The notes under the pieces are model-generated. The model had not been told where the DNA came from and ran no database searches. It was given only the letters and a program-made list of their open reading frames with translations. Below, one piece after another: positions 17,928 to 27,064 of a stretch of 64,000 nucleotides of DNA. The translations under genes and the position numbers were made by a program. Position 1 is the first letter of the stretch. Each line of letters starts with the position of its first letter. The DNA comes from Ruegeria lacuscaerulensis. GTDB lineage: Bacteria; Pseudomonadota; Alphaproteobacteria; Rhodobacterales; Rhodobacteraceae. The DNA lies in contig NZ_WQDY01000008.1 in assembly GCF_013033355.1 (NCBI RefSeq), forward strand, positions 1-64,000, given 5' to 3'.

Positions 17928-17997
17928 TTTTCTCACTTTATGATAACTAAATTTTCGATATACGATACATTTTAGGGAATCAAGGGAGGAGCACTCG
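17928..17997. promoter_or_regulatory. Shared control region of iclR and the methanethiol oxidase operon
   Basis: This 70-bp AT-rich gap has a partial palindrome TCGATATACGA at 17955-17965. GGGAGGAG precedes the oxidase ATG. The palindrome is imperfect, so the operator call is tentative. Confidence 0.4.
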
Positions 17998-19353
17998 ATG
18001 GATGGACAATGCTGTGGGCCGGGCTTCAAGAGTCCGCAAGAAGCCATCAAAGCCCCCCGAGAAAAACTACTCTACACGATCGCCATCTACACTGGGACAG
18101 GGATCCAGAAACCTGATTACCTTGCTACAGTGGATGTCAACCCTGACAGCCCGACCTATTCCCAGGTAATCCATAGGCTGGAAATGCCAGAGATTGGGGA
18201 CGAGCTTCACCACATGGGGTGGAACGCCTGTTCGTCCTGTCACGACGACGGCTCAATGTCCCGCAAATACCTGATCTTGCCGGGCGTACGCTCTAACAAC
18301 CTTCACATCGTTGATACAGCCACTGACCCGCGTGCGCCGCGGTTGCATAAGGTCATCGATGGGGCCGAGATCAAGGCCAAGGCAGATCTATCGGGCCCGC
18401 ATACGGTGCACTGTTTGGGCTCGGAAATCATCATTTCCTTCCTTGGAAATGCCAAGGGTGAGGCTCCTGGAGGCTATCTGCATCTCGACAAAGAGTTCAA
18501 CATCGTCGGTCGCTGGGAAACCTCGATGGGCGATATCAAGTTTGGCTACGATTTCTGGTACCAACCGCGCCACAACGTGATGGTCAGTTCCGAATGGGCT
18601 GCGCCCAATACCTTCATGCCAGGCTTCGATCTGGAAGAAGTGGGCCATCTGAAATATGGGCGGGAGCTGCATTTTTGGGATTTTGAAAAGCGCGAACCGG
18701 TCGAAAGCTTCTATTTGGGTGAAGACGGACTGTTGCCACTGGAAGTCAAGTTCCACCATGACCCCGACAGCACGCATGGGTTCTGTGGCGCAGCTCTTTC
18801 GACCAATGTGATCCATTGGTGGCAAGACGATGGTAAAAAGTGGCGGTGGGAAAAGATCATCGACGTGGAAAACGAGATGCACCCCGAATGGCCGATCCCG
18901 TTGCCGGGGGTTATGTCGGCGATCCTGATCTCGATGGACGACAAATATTTGTACCTGAACAATTGGCTGCATGGAGATATGCGCCAGTATGACATCACCG
19001 ACCCGCATAATCCCAAGCTGACCGGCCAAGTGTTTATGGGGGGCCTTTTGGGTAAAGCTCCGATCGTTAACGGGGTTGAGGTAGCGGGTGGTCCGCAAAT
19101 GTTCCAGCTCTCTCTCGACGGGCGAAGGCTTTATGTCACGACCTCGCTGTTCTCGACTTGGGATAACCAGTTCTATCCCGAGATCCGCGAAAAGGGTGGG
19201 GTTATGGTGATGATCGATTGCGACCCTGAAAACGGCGGTATGAAGATCAACGAGGATTTCATTGTGAACTTTGGCAAAGAACCGAATGGTCCATCGCGCT
19301 GTCACGAGAGCCGGTATCCAGGCGGTGATTGCACAAGCGACATCTGGCTATGA
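17998..19353 (+). CDS. mtoX: Methanethiol oxidase (selenium-binding protein family, SBP56)
   Basis: A 451-residue SBP56-family protein of full length. Copper-ligand and structural motifs are conserved: WNACSSCHDD near 75-84, SGPHTVHC near 131-138, KFHHDPDSTHGFCGA near 250-264 and PGGDCTSDIWL at the C-terminus. The reaction in characterised members is methanethiol plus oxygen to formaldehyde, hydrogen sulfide and hydrogen peroxide. No signal peptide is visible, whereas the Hyphomicrobium enzyme is periplasmic. The gene heads a three-gene unit with a 2Fe-2S ferredoxin overlapping its stop, unlike the usual senC/mauG context. Confidence 0.9.
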   Translation: MDGQCCGPGFKSPQEAIKAPREKLLYTIAIYTGTGIQKPDYLATVDVNPDSPTYSQVIHRLEMPEIGDELHHMGWNACSSCHDDGSMSRKYLILPGVRSNNLHIVDTATDPRAPRLHKVIDGAEIKAKADLSGPHTVHCLGSEIIISFLGNAKGEAPGGYLHLDKEFNIVGRWETSMGDIKFGYDFWYQPRHNVMVSSEWAAPNTFMPGFDLEEVGHLKYGRELHFWDFEKREPVESFYLGEDGLLPLEVKFHHDPDSTHGFCGAALSTNVIHWWQDDGKKWRWEKIIDVENEMHPEWPIPLPGVMSAILISMDDKYLYLNNWLHGDMRQYDITDPHNPKLTGQVFMGGLLGKAPIVNGVEVAGGPQMFQLSLDGRRLYVTTSLFSTWDNQFYPEIREKGGVMVMIDCDPENGGMKINEDFIVNFGKEPNGPSRCHESRYPGGDCTSDIWL

Positions 19354-19715
19354 CTATGTATACCGTGACGATCGCGAACAGAGATGGCGCGCAATACTGT
19401 GTGGATGCGCGGCGTCCACTTCTGGAAACGCTGAGAGAACAGGGCGTGGACTTGCCTTTTGGGTGCAAGTATGGCGGCTGCATTACCTGCGCGGCAAAAC
19501 TACAGACTGGCGCGATCGATCAACGCCGACAGGTTGCGCTGAATAATCGGCAAATCGCGAACGGCTATGTGATCCTTTGCGTGGCGCGTCCGACATCCGA
19601 CATCACGCTTGAGATCGGGGTCGAGAGCCATGACAAGCTGTACCGCAATCCGTTTCTCGACCCTCTCAAACCCCACGAACTCAAGGCTGACATTGCGACG
19701 CCGAAGGAAGGTTAA
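19350..19715 (+). CDS. 2Fe-2S plant-type ferredoxin
   Basis: About 121 residues. The cluster ligands are in CKYGGCITC followed about 45 residues later by VILC, the C-x4-C-x2-C...C pattern of plant-type ferredoxins. A 30-residue tail after the fold is unusual. The start at ATG 19350 overlaps the oxidase stop (ATGA); ATG 19356 is an alternative. Tight coupling suggests it exchanges electrons with the oxidase or with a partner encoded elsewhere, since SBP56 enzymes have no known ferredoxin need. Confidence 0.88.
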   Translation: MTMYTVTIANRDGAQYCVDARRPLLETLREQGVDLPFGCKYGGCITCAAKLQTGAIDQRRQVALNNRQIANGYVILCVARPTSDITLEIGVESHDKLYRNPFLDPLKPHELKADIATPKEG

Positions 19716-19718
19716 CCG

Positions 19719-20183
19719 ATGCCCGAAGCAGATATCGACCGCATCTACGATTACGACCCCAAATACCTCGCAGACATCCTGCAGTCGGTTAAAACCATTG
19801 CAATGGTGGGGGCTAGCGCAGACAAAACGAAATTCAGCTATGGCGTTCTGCGACAGCTGAGTGAAATCGGCTATGATATTCTACCGGTGAATCCTAACCC
19901 GAATGTTTCGGAAATTAGAGGGCTCAAGGTCTACCACTCGCTGGAAGAGATCGACAAACATGTTGATATGGTAGACGTTTTTCGCCCGAAGGAAGAGTTT
20001 TATGCCTTTGCCGAGAAGGCTATCGCAATCGGGGCAAAAGTTCTTTGGGGTCAAATCGGTGTGTACGACGACAAAGCAGCGCAACTCGCCGAAGCGGCGG
20101 GCCTTAAAGTCGTGATGAACCGATGCCCCAAGATTGAACTCTTCCGCCCGTTTTGGAAGCCGCGCCTGGACCTAAAGATATGA
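19719..20183 (+). CDS. CoA-binding-domain protein (YccU type)
   Basis: A 154-residue Rossmann-fold protein of the CoA_binding_2 family. The nucleotide-binding loop is TIAMVGASADKTKFSYGV near 26-43, and VLWGQIGVYDD and VMNRCPKIE are conserved later. It starts three bases after the ferredoxin stop. E. coli YccU is its best-known relative; its function remains unknown. In this operon it may handle an acyl- or thio-CoA linked to methanethiol turnover, which is speculation. Confidence 0.88.
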   Translation: MPEADIDRIYDYDPKYLADILQSVKTIAMVGASADKTKFSYGVLRQLSEIGYDILPVNPNPNVSEIRGLKVYHSLEEIDKHVDMVDVFRPKEEFYAFAEKAIAIGAKVLWGQIGVYDDKAAQLAEAAGLKVVMNRCPKIELFRPFWKPRLDLKI

Positions 20184-20526
20184 TGGAAATTCGATTGGTA
20201 GCGACCTCCTCAGCATCCAATAAGGGTGCCAATTGAGATATTGTGCTTTCGGAAGAGAAGACACGTAATCCTGCCCGCTTTACGAAAACCGCATACTCTA
20301 AACCCAAGAACGGCCGTTTTGTTTATGGAACCAACGGCCACCTTGTCCGCGAACCGGGTATTCAGGCTACGTCCCAGCGCCGCGCAACGGCGAACGGCAG
20401 CTTTGTCCGCAGAGTAGTCATTCAAAGAAGTAGCAGCCAACTTTCGCTTTGCGAACAAAGTGGTGGTTCAGACTCAGCCGCGAGAAAACCTCCGCACACA
20501 TATGGCAAACTGGCTCGATGCCGTGA
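20184..20526. other. Gene-free gap between convergent genes
   Basis: No gene is supported. The stretch 20330-20460 carries fragments reminiscent of the dispersed repeat (GTCCGCAGAGTAGTCATTC at about 20408-20426), followed by reversed fragments. I saw no strong terminator hairpin. Confidence 0.35.
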
Positions 20527-21426
20527 TCAGAACCTGACCCTAAACACCAGCCCAACCAACGGCGCAGTGTCATAGCTTTGCCGACTGATTTCTGCTCCAT
20601 TCGCATCATCTAAAGTCAGGCGGCCATCAAATTCTGCGCCCGCAAATACGCTCAATGAAACTCCAGGATTCGGATTGTACCGAAGAGAAAGAACTACAGG
20701 GATACTCTTATCTTCACCCACCCCATCCGGGGCGAGGCCATCCCCATCCAACCTGAAACGAATTCTCTCTGATCGTGCGGTTAACGAAAGGTCGATAGCC
20801 TCATTTAGAGCGTAGCTCAGCGACAACCCGGGACCTTGCGTTGCTCCGACACCAGAGCCAGTGTTCAAATTCCAGCGTTCATTTATGTCCCAGTCGATAA
20901 GCAGAGCCGGAAAAAAATCAGTACCGCTTTCGTCTAATTCGGAAAACGCACCAAAGGCTGGGCCTATCGTTAGGCGCTCGTTCAGTTGCCATGCAATACC
21001 TGCAAAAACACCGTAGGTTCTACCGTCAGATGAAGAGGCCCCGCTTTGGTAGTCCCACCTGATCTGTGGCGAAACAAAAACCGTTGTTGTATCCCCCACA
21101 CGAAACCGGACAGGAACAGCTACGCGAAGGTCCCGGATGTTTTCCCAAGGCTGGTTGTTAGATTGGCTGAAATTGTAATCCAGCTTGCCAAAGCTGGTGG
21201 AAAGCCCAACGCTGCTTCCGCCTTCTAGTTTGTAAAGTGCGGTAGTACGTAGAAACGCTCGACTTGCAGAGAACTTGCCGCCGCCACTCAAATCCGCATC
21301 CCCTTGAAACGCGGCAAGCCCATCAACCTGATACGCCCAGCCTAACTGAGGCTGGGCGGCCGACGGAAGCGAAGTGAACCCAAGAAAAACAAATCCAAAG
21401 CAGCACGTTAGAAGAAGGTTTTTCAT
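20527..21426 (-). CDS. Outer-membrane beta-barrel protein
   Basis: A 299-residue exported protein. A Sec signal (KNLLLTCCFGFVFLGFTSLPSAAQ) is followed by alternating amphipathic strands and a C-terminal phenylalanine (VGLVFRVRF), the usual outer-membrane assembly signal. Lengths and motifs resemble the DUF6268-like barrels. No ligand or role can be assigned. It stands alone, with no partner within 130 bp on the same strand. Confidence 0.75.
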   Translation of the reverse strand: MKNLLLTCCFGFVFLGFTSLPSAAQPQLGWAYQVDGLAAFQGDADLSGGGKFSASRAFLRTTALYKLEGGSSVGLSTSFGKLDYNFSQSNNQPWENIRDLRVAVPVRFRVGDTTTVFVSPQIRWDYQSGASSSDGRTYGVFAGIAWQLNERLTIGPAFGAFSELDESGTDFFPALLIDWDINERWNLNTGSGVGATQGPGLSLSYALNEAIDLSLTARSERIRFRLDGDGLAPDGVGEDKSIPVVLSLRYNPNPGVSLSVFAGAEFDGRLTLDDANGAEISRQSYDTAPLVGLVFRVRF

Positions 21427-21564
21427 CTGACATTTTCCACGTGAGACTGGTTTCCTTTTGGGATGCCATTGCTGGACGAGCGGTTCAAGTCCTATACCCG
21501 CACAATCATCTGGGTGCTTGCGCTTTATGATGAATGGGCAGTGTGATCCGGCTGGAGCGGTTTT

Positions 21565-22086
21565 TCATGGCAGGAGTTCCTCGATCTCGTTCGTAACGGA
21601 CGCCGAAAGCGGATCAATGATCGAGCCTTATGTTTCGACAACTGTACCACCGGGGCCAATCAAGACCTTGTTGAAATTCCACCTTGGCGCGAATCCTTCT
21701 TCCTCTTTCAAGGACCGGAAGAAAGGGTGAGCGTCAGGGCCAGTCACGTGTGTTATCACGCTCATTGGAAAATCGGTACGGTATTGCAGTTCGCAGAAAT
21801 CGCGCACTTCGTCGTTGGTTATCAGTTCTTGCTTGAAGTCATCCGAAGGGACCGCGGCGACAACCAGTCCCAGGTTGCGATACCGATCATAAAGGTCTCG
21901 AAGCCCCTGGTATTGACGGTTGAACGCGCATTGGGATGCCGTACTGACGACTAGAACCGGTTGACCATTCCAATCTGACAAAGACAAGGTTCCCCCGTCG
22001 ATCGAGTCAAACTTCGCGTCAAGTTCAAGGGCGCGAACGTGTTCGCCTGGCAAGAGAAAGCCGCAAAGCACAGTTATCCGAAACAT
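21565..22086 (-). pseudogene. Glutathione peroxidase-like gene interrupted by a stop near its end
   Basis: The 152 residues before the first stop (21628-22086) hold the GPx fold with the catalytic cysteine in STASQCAFNRQY, the family region PSDDFKQEL and the strand PRWNFNKVLI. In this frame TAA follows GGTVVET; 19 further codons (GSIIDPLSA...EIEELLP) lead to TGA at 21565. Relatives read a tyrosine, tryptophan or phenylalanine codon there, so a single base change probably shortened the protein, removing the last strand and helix. The N-terminus is a weak hydrophobic signal-like segment. The truncated enzyme may or may not fold; the gene otherwise lacks damage, so the mutation may be recent. 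Confidence 0.75.
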
Positions 22087-22662
22087 TCCACGCCTCCATT
22101 TTCATAGTTGGATACGGAAGAACAATGCGGACGGATTTCATTTTGTGGACATAGCGCGCGGGTCGCGTGCGACTGCCGGCGGTCGCAACTCAGAGATAGA
22201 AAATTGGGGACGTTCGAAAGCTCGATTCAGGCCCATGATCAAAAATTATCTTGTTCCTCAGTGGCAACGTCAAAATGGCTTTATCCAAATGTATTTAAAA
22301 TCGGTCGTCGCTAGGAGGCAAATAATCAAATCAGAACTTGGAATGCATTCGGCACTTTGAGAAGCGCAATACTGTAATTTGCACCTCTTCACTTTGAACT
22401 TCCGCGCTAAGGCGGGCTTTAGACGCAATAAAGAAAAAGACGTTTTCTGCAGGCTAAACAACGCCTGCATTGCTGACTTGGTCGCTTTCGATACCTGTCA
22501 GATAGCTACCCGTGGATCAACGCTGAAGGGTCAATCAATTTGCCTGCAATGGTCGTGAATTTGGCAAACTCAATTTGACTTTTCTGTTGTTAAGTAAACT
22601 TCTACTTGCAGATCATTTTGTTGAAACTGATCCTTGGTCCACAACAGTTGAAGGGAACAACA
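22087..22662. other. Gene-free gap upstream of the VOC gene
   Basis: These 576 bases have no supported gene. GAAGGGAA at 22648-22655 is the ribosome-binding site of the next gene. No repeat copy or terminator was recognised. Confidence 0.4.
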
Positions 22663-23160
22663 ATGTCGCACACGCCTCGATCCTTTTCTCACATAGGTCT
22701 TTCTGTGCCGGACGTGGATGAAGCAGTAAAATTTTATTCCGAGGTATTTGGCTTCTACGTCATCATGCCGCCAACGGACGTTCTGGAGGATGATAGCGAT
22801 ATTGGTGTAATGTGCACGGATGTCTTTGGACCAGAATGGAAAAAACTGCGCATAGCTCACATGGCGACTGCGGACCGTGTTGGGATTGAAATTTTCGAGT
22901 TCGACGGGAATTATGCGCCAGAAAACAATATAGACTACCGGCGCAATGGGACATTTCACTTTTGCATCCAAGATCCCGACGTGGAAGGTCTGGTGAAAAA
23001 AATCGTAGCAGCGGGGGGAAAGCAGCGGATGCCCATTCGTTACTATTACCCGGGCGATAAACCTTACCGGATGGTCTATGTAGAAGATCCATTCGGTATT
23101 GTGTTCGAACTGTACAGCCATTCCTACGAATTGACGTATTCGTCCGGTGCTTACAATTGA
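22663..23160 (+). CDS. VOC-family (glyoxalase/dioxygenase superfamily) protein
   Basis: A 165-residue vicinal-oxygen-chelate protein with the paired beta-alpha-beta units of the family. FSHIGLSVPDVDEAVKFYSEVFGF is near 8-31 and a second half begins at GTFHFCIQDPDVEGLV, ending with VEDPFGIVFELYSH. Metal ligands are probably H10, H84-like and E in FELY. The start is ATG 22663, because AAGGGAA precedes it and the upstream part of the frame is not conserved-looking. The substrate is unknown and there is no operon partner. Confidence 0.85.
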   Translation: MSHTPRSFSHIGLSVPDVDEAVKFYSEVFGFYVIMPPTDVLEDDSDIGVMCTDVFGPEWKKLRIAHMATADRVGIEIFEFDGNYAPENNIDYRRNGTFHFCIQDPDVEGLVKKIVAAGGKQRMPIRYYYPGDKPYRMVYVEDPFGIVFELYSHSYELTYSSGAYN

Positions 23161-23445
23161 GAAACGGTTCAATTTGAAGGCTGCTTTGACTCCAAATAAC
23201 CGTTCTCTGCGTTGCAGCGTGTCTTGAGTTTTTGAGCGACTGCTTTGAGGTCTGAGTGGTCGCTAGTTTCAATTCGCTTCAACGACCGCTTTGCGGACGA
23301 AGCTGACATTTCGGGCTAATGTACTTAGCTGTCATTCTGCTGCAAAAGACTGCGTGAGCGCCCCATCGAACTGTTCTCTGTGCGGCAGGAAACCGTTATT
23401 CAACCCGCTTTCTTTTGGCATGTGGCATGCCCGCACACAGCAGAA
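23161..23445. repeat. Weak copy of the dispersed intergenic repeat
   Basis: The segment contains GCTGCTTTGACTCC, GACCGCTTTGCGGACGAAGC and GCTGACATTTCGGGCTAA, which resemble the blocks of the repeat seen better at 4500-4650 and 30540-30700. The order is scrambled and the match imperfect. No gene is supported. Confidence 0.4.
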
Positions 23446-23473
23446 ACGGCTCCCTACATTTATCGGGAGCCGT
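23446..23473 (-). terminator. Rho-independent terminator after the HlyD gene
   Basis: ACGGCTCCC (23446-23454) pairs perfectly with GGGAGCCGT (23465-23473) over a 10-base loop. It lies 30 bases past the HlyD stop on the minus strand and is followed there by TTTCTG. With GTTT on the other side it could also stop the VOC transcript. Confidence 0.8.
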
Positions 23474-23502
23474 GTTTGCTGAATAGGTGGGTCTTTCGAA
23501 AT

Positions 23503-24720
23503 TCAGGCGTGTCCACCACCGATCAAGCCGATACCCGAAGTCAGGCCGAACCAAGCTTTGACCCGCAGACCAACCGCCTTGATGATACCCAGTGCCTGGA
23601 TCCCATGCGCAACAAGTGTTCCTTCCATGTCACCTTCAAAATTGGTGGTGTAGGATTGAACGATACAGCCGCTGCCGGGCACCAAAAGCTCCCGGTGCTC
23701 TGGGTGTACGAGGTCCAGATGAACGACGATCTGACCCCGTTTTGCCTTTTCGCTGGGCTCAATCAGGCGACCGCTGGGCGCAAGCTGGCCGGAAGAGATC
23801 GAGTCTTGAATACGCACGATCCTTGCTGGAAGAACCGTATTGCGCATCGAGATGTTGAAGTTACTTTCACAGGCAACTTCCGCCGCCATGCCTTCGTACA
23901 ACTCAGTGTGGGATACCTGCGAGAACCCAGCCACGATACGTCCACGCTCGGCGTCTTTGCGGTCAGGGACGATCAGCATGGCTGGGCTCATGGCCGCCTG
24001 AGCGGCACGCGATCCAACGTTGAGCGTGACCTGCTCGACTACACCGTCCACCGAGCTGAGCGTCAACGTCTTGGACAGTTCCACCTGGGCCTGTTTCAGC
24101 GATGCACGCGCTGACGCAAGCTGGGCTGGCAAAACGGCGTTCGCCTGAACTTGCGCTACGCCCAATTGTGTCTCAGCGGCTTCAACCTCTGCCTCACGCG
24201 TATCCAAAGTCGCCTGGGCGCGTTCCAACTGGCTTACCTGAAACGCGGCAGATGCTTTGGCCTGCAAAGCGCGGTGATCCAACAGAACGAGTTTTGCCTG
24301 TTCTCTGGCGGTGAGCGCCGCGTCCAGAACGGCCTGTGCCGTTTCGACTTGCAACTCGGCCGCCAGTTTCGCGCTTTCGATTTCCTCGACTTTGCGCTGC
24401 GCGAAATCAACCGCGGCCTGTTCAGACGCGTTCTCGACAGCGAACAGCGGATCACCAGGCTGCACATGGTCTCCGCCCTTTACGAAGACGTCCGTGACGG
24501 TCCCACCATTCTCGGCCACGACAGGTACAGTCCGGAACGGAACAAGGCCGGTGTAAGATTTGGGATAGTAGTAGAACACGGCAAAAAAGACGATCAGGGC
24601 CAGTACAAACCACATAAAGACGGCACGGTGAACGTTGTAGAGCGTTACGGGCATCCCGCGCCATTTCAGATAGATCACGCGCAGGACAAACGGAAAAGAT
24701 GTGACGAGAAGTTCGATCAC
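23503..24720 (-). CDS. HlyD-family membrane fusion protein (YibH/YiaV-like)
   Basis: A 405-residue inner-membrane adaptor. One membrane helix lies near 38-56 (VFMWFVLALIVFFAVFYYY), then a lipoyl half-motif (VPVVAENGGTVTDVFVKGGDHVQPGDPLF), a coiled-coil hairpin (about 105-205) and a barrel domain ending in further hydrophobic C-terminal residues. I place the start at GTG 24720, which overlaps the upstream stop (GTGA); the longer frame lacks support. It pairs with the small membrane protein encoded just upstream, as in the E. coli yibI-yibH pair. A second such pair is at 59141-60698. Confidence 0.87.
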   Translation of the reverse strand: MIELLVTSFPFVLRVIYLKWRGMPVTLYNVHRAVFMWFVLALIVFFAVFYYYPKSYTGLVPFRTVPVVAENGGTVTDVFVKGGDHVQPGDPLFAVENASEQAAVDFAQRKVEEIESAKLAAELQVETAQAVLDAALTAREQAKLVLLDHRALQAKASAAFQVSQLERAQATLDTREAEVEAAETQLGVAQVQANAVLPAQLASARASLKQAQVELSKTLTLSSVDGVVEQVTLNVGSRAAQAAMSPAMLIVPDRKDAERGRIVAGFSQVSHTELYEGMAAEVACESNFNISMRNTVLPARIVRIQDSISSGQLAPSGRLIEPSEKAKRGQIVVHLDLVHPEHRELLVPGSGCIVQSYTTNFEGDMEGTLVAHGIQALGIIKAVGLRVKAWFGLTSGIGLIGGGHA

Positions 24721-25097
24721 TTCACCATCTCCTCTTTCGATGGGCGCCACCACAGCATGAAGTCGCGAGCGATTGCGGTCAGGATCAGGGCGCCCGGCAG
24801 CAGGCTGCTAAAGTGGCTGAGTGCAGGCATCAGCTCATACGCCAATGCCACGGTCAGCATCGTCGGAATAGTTGTCCGCAGCGGAGTGCCGATTGATTTG
24901 TGTTCGGTATAGCGTTCAAAGCGCGCATACAGGTGCACGACCAGCAGTATCGCAAGGGCGAGAACGATCAAGCCTACCCATGCATAGGTATCGGTTTGAT
25001 TGGGCGCGACCCACCATCTGGGATCGCCGCCAGCGGCAAAGGCAGGAGTTGAGATGAGCCCTAGTATGGGCGCCATCAGGAACGCGGGTGGTTTCAT
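24717..25097 (-). CDS. Small inner-membrane protein (DUF3302-like), partner of HlyD
   Basis: A 126-residue protein with a cleavable-looking signal (AFLMAPILGLISTPAFAAGG), a helix near 38-58 (YAWVGLIVLALAILLVVHLYA) and a further hydrophobic pair near 84-110. It resembles YibI/YiaW-type proteins that accompany HlyD adaptors lacking a standard ABC or RND partner. Its stop overlaps the HlyD start by 4 bp. Confidence 0.78.
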   Translation of the reverse strand: MKPPAFLMAPILGLISTPAFAAGGDPRWWVAPNQTDTYAWVGLIVLALAILLVVHLYARFERYTEHKSIGTPLRTTIPTMLTVALAYELMPALSHFSSLLPGALILTAIARDFMLWWRPSKEEMVK

Positions 25098-25158
25098 GTT
25101 TCAGGTCCTTTTGTTGCGCAGCCATTCCGTGCGCGAAGATGAAAGTGTCCGAAGATCG

Positions 25159-25356
25159 TCAATTTTCGGTCGGTTGTTTTGAGGGTTCCGAAGGCTGTTC
25201 AGGCGGCTTGTAGGGGGGATCCCAGCGGCGCCCATTCGGGGTTTGTTCGCCAAGCGACGAAGTGTGCAAGCCGCGCATGTTTCCGCCGGAACATTCCTGT
25301 CGGGCAGAGTCGTGGATTGCCTTAAATACGCGGTAGTACCTTGCGAAGTAGATCAT
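25159..25356 (-). CDS. Small protein with proline-rich tail, first gene of the HlyD unit
   Basis: A 65-residue basic protein with a tail of the form PPYKPPEQPSEPSKQPTE. AAGGA lies eight bases before its ATG and it ends 62 bp before the DUF3302-like gene, so it is probably translated and co-transcribed. No family was recognised. It is divergent from the AraC regulator. Confidence 0.6.
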   Translation of the reverse strand: MIYFARYYRVFKAIHDSARQECSGGNMRGLHTSSLGEQTPNGRRWDPPYKPPEQPSEPSKQPTEN

Positions 25357-25493
25357 TGCCTTGTCCTTTCTGATGACCCGGACCTAACCGTCGTCACGCC
25401 CCCGATCCTTAGGGTTCTGGACATTTGTTGTTGGCTTTTGGACAATTGCAGCGACTGCAAGGGTTTGCGTGCCAATCAGAGGAGGACGCAAAA

Positions 25494-26501
25494 GTGCCAC
25501 GCGTCAGTGCTTACAGGCTGCAAAACGTCGGGCCGCGTTATTCGCAAGAACCCGGCGCGAGTATTCCGTTTCCGGAAATTCTGGAAATGGCAGGCGCGCT
25601 TTCGGATATCCTCGACAGCCCTGACGCGACCATCGAGCTGCTACATGAGGCAGGCGCAGTCGAAACAGCGTGCCGGGTTTTGGAAGATAAAACCTTTGCC
25701 GCGCGGGTGGGTCTTTCGGCGCAAGGTCCTGGGACGCTTTTGGCGTATATCGTACGGGCGGCTGAAACGATTGAAGATGCGCTGGCACTGACCCAGCGCT
25801 TCTATGCAATGCAAGACCCTGACCTGCGCCTGGACGTCGTAGGAACACCTGATGAGCCGAGGATTACGCTGGAAAGCAATGTGATCCCAGCACATCAATA
25901 CCCGCGCCACCGCGAAATGCTGATCTTCGGTCTTTATAAACGCGTTCAACAGATCACCTCGGGTGGGCTTGCCCCGATCTCGATTGAACTGGAAACGGAC
26001 GATACCGAGCATTGCAAGAAGCTGGCCGAACTTGCTGGCTGTCCCGTCGAAGGGCGCAAAGCAGGATATGCTTTGGCCCTGCCTCCAAATGGCATGAGTT
26101 TTCGGATCCCGACTGCGGATCCCAACTTGCTTGGGCATTTGCGTCGGCACGGGGAAGAACAGCTGAAGGCTCAGCCTGATGCAGTCCGCAGCCTGTCCGA
26201 CCGCATTATGGATATGCTTGGCGAACGTCTTCCCGGACCAATACCAAACGGCGACGATATAGCCAGAGAGCTTGGCCTGACGCGCCGCACCATGACGCGG
26301 CACCTGTCTTCCGAGGGTACTAGCTTTAAAGCTCTTCTGGAAGGTGTGCTGTGCGATCTGTCCAAACGCTTGCTGCGTAGCGGTGAGGGCGTTGCCCGTG
26401 TTGCCTTCATGCTGGGATTTGCGGATCAGGCCGCCTTTTCGGTGGCGTTCAAGCGCTGGACAGGTGAAACGCCTGCCAGATTCCGTAAAGCTGGCCGCTA
26501 G
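25494..26501 (+). CDS. AraC-family transcriptional regulator
   Basis: A 335-residue regulator. The N-terminal Arabinose_bd-like domain covers about 15-200 and the C-terminal helix-turn-helix pair about 235-335 (DIARELGLTRRTMTRHLSSEGTSFKALL, then RVAFMLGFADQAAFSVAFKRWTGETPARFR). The start is GTG 25494 with a strong GGAGG eight bases upstream; the longer ATG frame has no such site. It is divergent from the small-protein/DUF3302/HlyD unit and is its likely regulator. Confidence 0.9.
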   Translation: MPRVSAYRLQNVGPRYSQEPGASIPFPEILEMAGALSDILDSPDATIELLHEAGAVETACRVLEDKTFAARVGLSAQGPGTLLAYIVRAAETIEDALALTQRFYAMQDPDLRLDVVGTPDEPRITLESNVIPAHQYPRHREMLIFGLYKRVQQITSGGLAPISIELETDDTEHCKKLAELAGCPVEGRKAGYALALPPNGMSFRIPTADPNLLGHLRRHGEEQLKAQPDAVRSLSDRIMDMLGERLPGPIPNGDDIARELGLTRRTMTRHLSSEGTSFKALLEGVLCDLSKRLLRSGEGVARVAFMLGFADQAAFSVAFKRWTGETPARFRKAGR

Positions 26502-26644
26502 AGGGGCTGGCACCGGGTGTCGAAAGATGTCCAAGATCCACAAAACCTTGTCCCGTCTCCAAAAGAAAGCGGGCCATCGGGTCACCTAGTTCAATGGCAC
26601 ACAGCAGCCGCGGTGGCTGCTAACCCAGAACAAGGATGAACCCT

Positions 26645-26935
26645 ATGAAGACCTCGAAAAAATTCTTTATCGCCCCGATCTCAGGCGCACTTCTGATCAC
26701 CATGGCGGCAACAGCTCAAGCTGACTACGTCACCGACAAAGCGATCAAAGGCGCAGTTGTCGGTGCCACTATCGCCGGAATCGCTGGCGAAAGCATCGTA
26801 GGTGGCGCGGCCGCTGGTGCCGCAGTCGGAGCTGTGGGCGGCGCGATCCAAAAGGACAATTTTGAAGACGCGCAAGACGAAGCCCAAGAGCGTCGCGACG
26901 ACTTCAAAGAAGAACACAAAGACTGGAACGAGTAA
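26645..26935 (+). CDS. Secreted glycine-zipper-like small protein
   Basis: About 96 residues. A Sec signal ends at AQA (near residue 26), followed by a glycine and alanine zipper (GAVVGATIAGIAGESIVGGAAAGAAVGAVGGAI) and a charged tail (AQERRDDFKEEHKDWNE). This layout resembles small envelope proteins of the YMGG or glycine-zipper type. ATG 26645 is preferred over ATG 26636, because AAGG has the right spacing only for the second. Role unknown. Confidence 0.75.
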   Translation: MKTSKKFFIAPISGALLITMAATAQADYVTDKAIKGAVVGATIAGIAGESIVGGAAAGAAVGAVGGAIQKDNFEDAQDEAQERRDDFKEEHKDWNE

Positions 26936-27064
26936 GACACCACCCCCAGTGAAGCAAAAAAGGAGAAACACAACCAATCAAACCTGACCGGTTAGCCTGC
27001 GCCGTTAGCATCCGGACGCAGTTTGACTGACCATCCCCCACAGAACTCGCATAGTTTCTGAGAG

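Noticed and set aside
18388..19305. A 305-codon frame opposite methanethiol oxidase
   Set aside because: Antisense shadow of a conserved gene without a ribosome-binding site or recognisable motif.
25641..26585. A 314-codon frame opposite the AraC gene
   Set aside because: Composition artefact; the AraC motifs on the other strand are unmistakable.
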